Assembly (NCBI GenBank): GCA_030601615.1
Contig: JAUVTH010000025.1
Coordinates: 1-11,142 of the forward strand
Direction: 5' to 3'
Length of the DNA: 11,142 nucleotides
Source: Gemmatimonadota bacterium
GTDB taxonomy: Bacteria > Gemmatimonadota > Gemmatimonadetes > Palauibacterales > Palauibacteraceae
The first letter of the stretch is position 1, and the number at the start of each line of letters is the position of its first letter. A program made the translations under genes and the position numbers. Below the pieces are notes generated by a model. That model did not search any database, was not told the origin of the DNA, and saw only the letters and a list, made by a program, of their open reading frames with translations. Shown one piece after another: positions 7,312 through 11,142 of the stretch.

Positions 7312-8174
7312 CCGGATCCAGAGTTGACCGCCTCCACGAGCTCGACGTACAACCGGTCTACGCGCTCGAGCCTGAGGTTGCTGACGTACACCTTGTCGAT
7401 CCCGATCGCCCGAAGTGCCCGAATGGATCGAGCGCATATCTCGACCGGAGAGAGCCCTCGCTCAAACTCCCGCGTGAGTTTCTCGGCTGGCACGGGGAAG
7501 AAGCGGGCCAGATGGGACAATGTGCGGGGACGCGCACTTCGATACAGGAAGACACCGAACGCGCCCGGCGTCTGAATACCTCGCAGCCTCATCTCGCGAA
7601 CGAGGGTCTCTACGCCGGCCAGATCGTGATGCGAGACAATCTGGGTGAGGAAGAAGTCAGCCGCGAAATCCGGGTTCTCCAGAAGGTCGACCTGCATCGC
7701 GGTGTCCGCATGGGGATTGATCCAGCCTCCCAACTCCAACCCGGGGAGATCTCGAGCGAGTTGCCGCCTCAGTTCGGCGGCGTGCGGAACGCATCGGGCA
7801 GGTCCTCCGGTGCGATCGCCGCCCAGTACGGTGATCGTCCCGAAACCCATGTCGAGGGCCCGACGCGCGAAGAGTCGGCAGTAGTCGAGGGTGTGCTTGC
7901 AGGTGAGAAACGGGACTACCCGGCTGCGATCCACGTCCGCCGGAAGGTTGGCCGACAGATGCCGGAGGTTCTCCTCTTCCGCCTGGCCCGTGGCACTGTC
8001 CGTCAGGAAGACCACGGTGTCCCGGCGCGACAGCCGGCCCATCGCGTGATGCATGTCGATCCACACGTCCATGCTCATGGAGCGAGAGATGCGAGCGCGA
8101 GGAGGGCGCAGCTCCACCGCGATCATGGGCTCTTCGCCCCTCAGCCTGGCGAGGGCGCCCTCGTCCGAAGTCAT
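7308..8174 (-). CDS. Stand-alone methylenetetrahydrofolate reductase family protein
   Basis: A 288-residue protein, close to the 296 of E. coli MetF. It shows the MTHFR beta/alpha barrel signatures: AVELRPP with Glu21, a PFLTCKHTLDYC helix, VLGGD with Asp120, and FFLTQIVSHHD with Gln178, the three positions matching the MetF catalytic/flavin/folate residues. The usual GDPP after the aspartate is replaced by GDRTGGP, and the sequence is clearly different from the MTHFR half of the neighbouring fusion, so it is a diverged paralogue. It may reduce methylene-THF or act on another substrate; I would not assign metF with confidence. Its ATG overlaps the upstream carrier stop as ATGA (8171-8174), indicating coupling, and that overlap decides the start over an in-frame ATG 16 codons later. 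Its TAG shares CTAG (7308-7311) with the stop of the fusion gene on the other strand. Confidence 0.8.
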   Translation of the reverse strand: MTSDEGALARLRGEEPMIAVELRPPRARISRSMSMDVWIDMHHAMGRLSRRDTVVFLTDSATGQAEEENLRHLSANLPADVDRSRVVPFLTCKHTLDYCRLFARRALDMGFGTITVLGGDRTGGPARCVPHAAELRRQLARDLPGLELGGWINPHADTAMQVDLLENPDFAADFFLTQIVSHHDLAGVETLVREMRLRGIQTPGAFGVFLYRSARPRTLSHLARFFPVPAEKLTREFERGLSPVEICARSIRALRAIGIDKVYVSNLRLERVDRLYVELVEAVNSGSG

Positions 8175-9652
8175 ACCGGGGGGCGGCCCGTCCGGACGAG
8201 TTCCTTGTACTCCCGCCCGATGCGGTATGCGACGGCCAGCCAGATCAGCACGAGCACGATGTTGAGGAGAGCGAAGGTTCGAATGCCCGTGCCCAGAACA
8301 TTGACGGTCAAGAACACGGTAAGGGCCGCCAGGGTGTCGCCGAGACGCTTCGAGAACGAGTCCGTCACCTGCTTCGCCTTGTACTTCTGCTCACGCGTCG
8401 TGGGCAGGAACAGCGCATTCTGCACCGTGTTCTGCAGCGAGTAGTCGGTCGCGTTCTCGGTCGTCTTGGCCCACCGGACGTATTTCAGGACCGGGTAGAC
8501 CGCGATGAACGCGTAGGAGCCGAGCGCGATGAGGGGCAGGATCATGATCCCGACGTGGACACCGACGTACTTGATGACCCGGGAGACCACGAACAGCTGA
8601 AGGACCAGCGCCACGATGTTGACCCATTTGTGGAAACCGGCATAGAACGTCCCTATGTACTGGCCCACCGTGACACCACCGGCTCCGCCTTCCACGACCC
8701 TCTGCGCAGTGTCGCTGATGAGGAAGCGGAGCAGGTTCTCGCCGTTCGTGTTCACCCAGTTGAGCAAGAGGACGAGGATCGCGATGTACAGCAGATACCG
8801 CGTGCGAAAGACGAGGGCGAACGCGCCACGTCCGGACTCGATCTCGGGCTCCTCTTCTATCCGTTCTCCTATCGGTTCCTCGATCGGGACCTCGCCCCGT
8901 GCCTGCCTATCGAGAGCCTCCTTCAGCGCCTCACGCAGGTTCTTGAATTCGCCGGTGTCCATCCGGAATTCACCGGTCGCGGCAGGCGACGTGGCGGTGC
9001 TCAGTTTCGGATCGACCGACGCCTCGGTCCGGAGCCGCTCCCGGCGGTCTACCCAGTTGGTCAGCAGGAGGCTGAGGACGAGCAGCGCACCGGCAAACAA
9101 CATCGGGGTGTAGAGACCGAATGGCACGATCATTTCCTTGACGGTCGTCGCGCCCACGATCGCGCCTGCCGCACCTCCGACCTGAATGATCGGAAACAGG
9201 CGTTCACCCTCCTCGTTCGTATACAGGTCGTTGGCGAAGCCCCAGAACTGGGCCAGGATCATGGCGCTGAAGATCCCGATCCAGATATAGAAGGCGATCC
9301 CGATCCTGAGCCCTCCGTGACCGGCGAGATAGAACACGAGACAGCAGGCGGCGAAGAACACGGTGACCACGTTGATGAGGCGCCGGCGCGGGAACCGATC
9401 GGCAAGCTTCCCGTAGCCGATGATCACGGGGATCAGGATGAAGGCCATCGCCGCGGCCATGTAGGACGTGAACTCGGGACCCTGCTCACCCAGGATGAGC
9501 CCATCCCGCAGGGGCTTGAGCATGGAGTACGCGGTGAGTAGCAGGAAGACGTTGACCGCCAGGATCAGGACGTTGGCGCCCTCCCCTGACCTGACTTCGG
9601 CGAACAGCCTCAGCGCCCGATCGAGCACACTGGGTTTGTGTCCGCCGTTCAA
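8171..9652 (-). CDS. ATP/ADP translocase-family (NTT/Npt) nucleotide carrier-like membrane protein
   Basis: A protein of about 493 residues with around twelve hydrophobic helices. Family signs are the KPLRDGL motif just after helix 1 (about 46-52) and, in the second half, NATDYSLQNTVQNALFLPTTR (from about 400) followed by EQKYKAK. A long hydrophilic, acidic central loop (about 201-279, rich in EE and EP) divides the two six-helix halves. Known NTT carriers exchange ATP for ADP in obligate intracellular bacteria and plastids. Related proteins in free-living bacteria have no settled substrate, and some members are fused to HEAT-repeat or cyclic-nucleotide domains; none is present here. The start is taken at TTG 9652 because GGAGGAG lies six bases ahead. 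A TTG at 9682 would add ten residues without a comparable site. It is translationally coupled to the downstream MTHFR-like gene. Function in this organism is unknown. Confidence 0.83.
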   Translation of the reverse strand: MNGGHKPSVLDRALRLFAEVRSGEGANVLILAVNVFLLLTAYSMLKPLRDGLILGEQGPEFTSYMAAAMAFILIPVIIGYGKLADRFPRRRLINVVTVFFAACCLVFYLAGHGGLRIGIAFYIWIGIFSAMILAQFWGFANDLYTNEEGERLFPIIQVGGAAGAIVGATTVKEMIVPFGLYTPMLFAGALLVLSLLLTNWVDRRERLRTEASVDPKLSTATSPAATGEFRMDTGEFKNLREALKEALDRQARGEVPIEEPIGERIEEEPEIESGRGAFALVFRTRYLLYIAILVLLLNWVNTNGENLLRFLISDTAQRVVEGGAGGVTVGQYIGTFYAGFHKWVNIVALVLQLFVVSRVIKYVGVHVGIMILPLIALGSYAFIAVYPVLKYVRWAKTTENATDYSLQNTVQNALFLPTTREQKYKAKQVTDSFSKRLGDTLAALTVFLTVNVLGTGIRTFALLNIVLVLIWLAVAYRIGREYKELVRTGRPPV

Positions 9653-9834
9653 GGATCGCTCCTCCGTTCCGGGGGTCAGCAAACCTGGCTACAACTCCTA
9701 CAACGAGGGAACGCCCGCGGTGTTCCGCACCGAATCTAAGACACGTGGCCCCGGGGCCGCGAACCTTTGGGCCGTGTCCTGGCGTATTGAGTGATATGAG
9801 CGACTCTGGAAATCAACCCGGAGGAGGTTGACCT
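9653..9834. promoter_or_regulatory. Divergent intergenic region, carrier gene versus small proline-rich gene
   Basis: This 182-bp gap must hold promoters for both flanking genes, though none is clear by eye. Visible structure: a perfect 12-bp palindrome GGCCCCGGGGCC (9747-9758); a longer interrupted repeat in which ACAC...GGCCC (9741-9751) can pair with GGGCCGTGT (9769-9777); and a 7-bp direct repeat CTACAAC spaced by two bases (9689-9695 and 9698-9704), which lies in the likely 5' leader of the carrier mRNA. Any regulator-binding role is inference. Confidence 0.3.
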
Positions 9835-10020
9835 ATGGCGAAGAGCAATCGCGGGCGGGCGCCCAGGGACCGGAAGAAGCCATACCGGTTCCCGAAGCCA
9901 CCGTGCTCACCGGAACCGCCGCGCTCACCGGAACCGGTCCACCCGCACCGCCCGGGGTGTGGAACGGGACCGGATCTCGAGAAGCTGCGTGAGCGGGTCC
10001 GGCGGTCGAAGAAGAGCTAG
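9835..10020 (+). CDS. Small proline-rich basic protein of unknown function
   Basis: A 61-residue open frame that I do not recognise. It is supported by one of the best ribosome-binding sites in the window: GGAGGAGG (9820-9827) seven bases before the ATG. It starts with a basic stretch (MAKSNRGRAPRDRKKPYRFPK), continues with a proline-rich repeat PPCSPEP/PPRSPEP, and ends in a charged helix-like tail (DLEKLRERVRRSKKS). The repeat arises from a duplicated DNA unit of 18 bp (GCTCACCGGAACCG shared by both copies, about 9903-9934). There is no signal peptide or membrane segment. Two cysteines are present but no recognisable metal motif. The high lysine and arginine content would suit nucleic-acid or ribosome binding, though that is speculation. 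Its TAG shares CTAG (10017-10020) with the stop of the convergent nucleotidyltransferase gene. The exact tail-to-tail fit favours a real gene. Confidence 0.62.
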   Translation: MAKSNRGRAPRDRKKPYRFPKPPCSPEPPRSPEPVHPHRPGCGTGPDLEKLRERVRRSKKS

Positions 10021-10727
10021 AATCCCCCGGTGACACGCTCCTCCACCGCAGCCAGATCATCCGGCGTATTGATGTTGCGGCGCCAGCCGTGATACGGAAT
10101 GGCGCCGAACGTGATCCCGGAATCCATGAGACGGGTCACGACATCCTCCAGCTCGTACTCGCCGGATGCAGCCGCGGGCGTCGCGGCTAGAGCCGGAAAA
10201 AACGACTCGGGAAATAGATAGGCGCCGCACACCCGCCATTCCGTCTCGCCCGCCCAAGGAGCCTTGAAGATCTCGGTAACCCGGCGATCGAGCACCCGGA
10301 CGAGGCCCATAGGCTGCCCGCCCGAATGCGTCGCTGGCTCCACGAGCACGGCGCCATGTTCCTCCCCCTCCCTCCATCGCCCTTCAAAGTCCGACAGGTC
10401 GTTGTCGTAGTAGCAGTCGCCCATGAGCACCAGGAAGGGACCCTGGATGAGGCCCGATGCCCGACCCACCGCGTCCGCCACACCCCCGGGCTCGGGCTGC
10501 ACCACATAGTGAAGGCTCAGCTCGCCGCGACGATCCCCCAGGCGAAGAAGGAATTCGACACCGTCCGGCGCGGCCACGATGCACACATCGGTGAACGGAG
10601 TTCCGAGACGGTCCAGCAGGTGCTCGATCAGGAGCCTTCCGCCTACTTCCAGCAGCGCTTTGGGTCGTCCACTGGTCAGCACCTGCATGCGGGTGGCTCG
10701 ACCTGCCGCTGGAATCACGCACCACAT
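10017..10727 (-). CDS. Nucleotidyltransferase (GlmU/RmlA-like sugar-phosphate NTP transferase)
   Basis: A 236-residue single-domain enzyme of the NTP_transferase family, which joins an NTP to a sugar phosphate or similar phosphorylated substrate. The N-terminal nucleotide-binding loop is IPAAGRATRM (5-14), a variant of the usual G.GTRM with Ala for the second Gly. Lys23 in RPKALL is the expected phosphate-binding lysine. QPEPGGVADAV (78-88) corresponds to the Q...G.A.A segment of RmlA/GlmU enzymes, and LMGDCYYD (101-108) holds the metal-binding aspartate. The end, GWRRNINTPDDL (214-225), is the typical closing motif. No left-handed-helix acyltransferase domain follows, so it is not a bifunctional GlmU. 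The ATG at 10727, behind a run of seven Gs, is preferred to a TTG at 10757 because the protein then begins directly at the first strand. The substrate cannot be told from sequence, and no sugar-pathway partner is nearby. Confidence 0.87.
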   Translation of the reverse strand: MWCVIPAAGRATRMQVLTSGRPKALLEVGGRLLIEHLLDRLGTPFTDVCIVAAPDGVEFLLRLGDRRGELSLHYVVQPEPGGVADAVGRASGLIQGPFLVLMGDCYYDNDLSDFEGRWREGEEHGAVLVEPATHSGGQPMGLVRVLDRRVTEIFKAPWAGETEWRVCGAYLFPESFFPALAATPAAASGEYELEDVVTRLMDSGITFGAIPYHGWRRNINTPDDLAAVEERVTGGF

Positions 10728-10908
10728 TACTGCCCCCCCGTGATCAATCGTCCGCAACTCGTTCGATTCGTGCTGCGTGTGCGACTTTCAAGATACCTGA
10801 GGCGATGCGGCCGGGTCACCCCCCGGTTGTGCAAAACGCAGCGGTGGGTCAGACTCTTCGTCAGCCGATTGGAAACCGTTGAACGAGCCCTACGAGGAGT
10901 GGCACCAT
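10728..10908. promoter_or_regulatory. Divergent intergenic region, nucleotidyltransferase versus exported protein
   Basis: A 181-bp gap between two divergent starts; it must hold both promoters, but I see no convincing -35/-10 pair. The only structure noted is a short GC-rich hairpin, CCGGG (10811-10815) with CCCGG (10822-10826), without a T-tract. A minus-strand open frame covers most of the region but has no family features and would overlap both starts, so I do not call it a gene. Confidence 0.25.
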
Positions 10909-11142
10909 ATGATGCGTTCGAGGCGAATACCCGCTGCAATCCTTATCGTGATCGCCTGCTGTCTCCAGACCGCTCGCCCGGCCGTGGCGCAGGACGGAGA
11001 GCAGACGGATCCGATGGCCGAGCTCCTGACGCAGCTGGGCGAGGTCGAGGCCCGGATCGGATTTCTCGAGGCTCGTTACGAGATCGCCGAGGGAGAGGAT
11101 CTCGAGCTGTTCGCCGATCAGCTCGGGCGGCGCTGGCGGGAA
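10909..11142 (+). CDS. Exported or lipid-anchored protein with coiled-coil start, 3' end missing
   Basis: The first 78 codons of a gene that continues past the right edge. The start is ATG 10909 (MMRSRR), with GAGGAG (10894-10899) nine bases ahead; the adjacent ATG at 10912 is a possible alternative. A basic n-region (RSRR) is followed by a hydrophobic core (about IPAAILIVIACCLQ). ARPAVAQD then offers a signal peptidase I site after AVA (about residue 27), while VIAC at 14-17 also resembles a lipobox, so a lipoprotein is possible. The mature part opens with a charged heptad-like helix (MAELLTQLGEVEARIGFLEARYEIAEGEDLELFADQL is one continuous predicted helix by eye). N-terminal periplasmic coiled coils of this sort occur in several families, including mechanosensitive channels and efflux adaptors. 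Too little is visible to choose between them. Confidence 0.72.
   Translation, partial: MMRSRRIPAAILIVIACCLQTARPAVAQDGEQTDPMAELLTQLGEVEARIGFLEARYEIAEGEDLELFADQLGRRWRE

Noticed and set aside
7512..8444. Plus-strand 310-codon open frame across the MTHFR-like and carrier genes
   Set aside because: It spans two real genes in antisense, has no domain signature and no ribosome-binding site of note.
8555..9541. Plus-strand 328-codon open frame antisense to the NTT-like carrier
   Set aside because: The composition is charged and low-complexity (E, D, R, H runs), as expected from the reverse of hydrophobic codons; the minus-strand frame is a clear membrane-protein family member.
10727..10939. Minus-strand 70-codon frame upstream of the nucleotidyltransferase
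   Set aside because: It overlaps the divergent promoter region and the start of the exported-protein gene, and has no SD or recognisable features.
1..11142. tRNA, rRNA, CRISPR arrays, insertion sequences, integrase or attachment sites
   Set aside because: None was seen by eye; the repeats found are short and local, and no transposase, integrase or cas-like protein is encoded.

Overview
The window is high-GC bacterial DNA, densely packed with genes and free of mobile elements, rRNA, tRNA or CRISPR. The gene set (membrane-anchored haem-binding-domain protein, CysA-type thiosulfate sulfurtransferase, MetH followed by a homocysteine-methyltransferase/MTHFR fusion, an ATP/ADP-translocase-family carrier in an apparently free-living genome) would suit a Gemmatimonadota-like environmental bacterium. 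That assignment is inference only, as no phylogenetic marker is present.

Layout. (a) 1-601, minus strand: sufE and a haem-binding-domain gene that runs off the left edge, overlapping by ATGA. (b) 602-691: short divergent promoter region with a perfect hairpin. (c) 692-7311, plus strand: thiosulfate sulfurtransferase, then a compact leader (1568-1681) that reads as a SAM-II (SAM_alpha) riboswitch aptamer followed by an intrinsic-terminator hairpin, then full-length cobalamin-dependent metH and, 38 nt later, a YitJ-like homocysteine S-methyltransferase/methylenetetrahydrofolate reductase fusion. (d) 7308-9652, minus strand: an NTT-family (ATP/ADP translocase-like) membrane carrier, translationally coupled by ATGA to a second, stand-alone MTHFR-family protein. 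(e) 9835-10020, plus: a 61-residue proline-rich basic protein with a near-perfect ribosome-binding site. (f) 10017-10727, minus: a GlmU/RmlA-like nucleotidyltransferase. (g) 10909-end, plus: the start of an exported or lipid-anchored coiled-coil protein.

Functional theme. The centre of the window is a methionine/one-carbon unit: MTHFR makes methyl-THF, MetH uses it with B12 to methylate homocysteine, and the leader should close the pathway when S-adenosylmethionine is plentiful. Sulfur handling (sulfurtransferase, SufE) lies directly upstream. A second MTHFR-family gene lies tail-to-tail with the first, their stop codons interleaved in the same four bases (CTAG). The same CTAG stop overlap recurs at the next convergent pair (10017-10020).

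The most interesting signal is the SAM-II-like leader with its terminator, sitting 16 nt behind the sulfurtransferase stop codon. Next are the duplicated MTHFR domains on opposite strands and the pairing of one with a nucleotide-translocase-type carrier. No gap without a gene exceeds about 185 bases.
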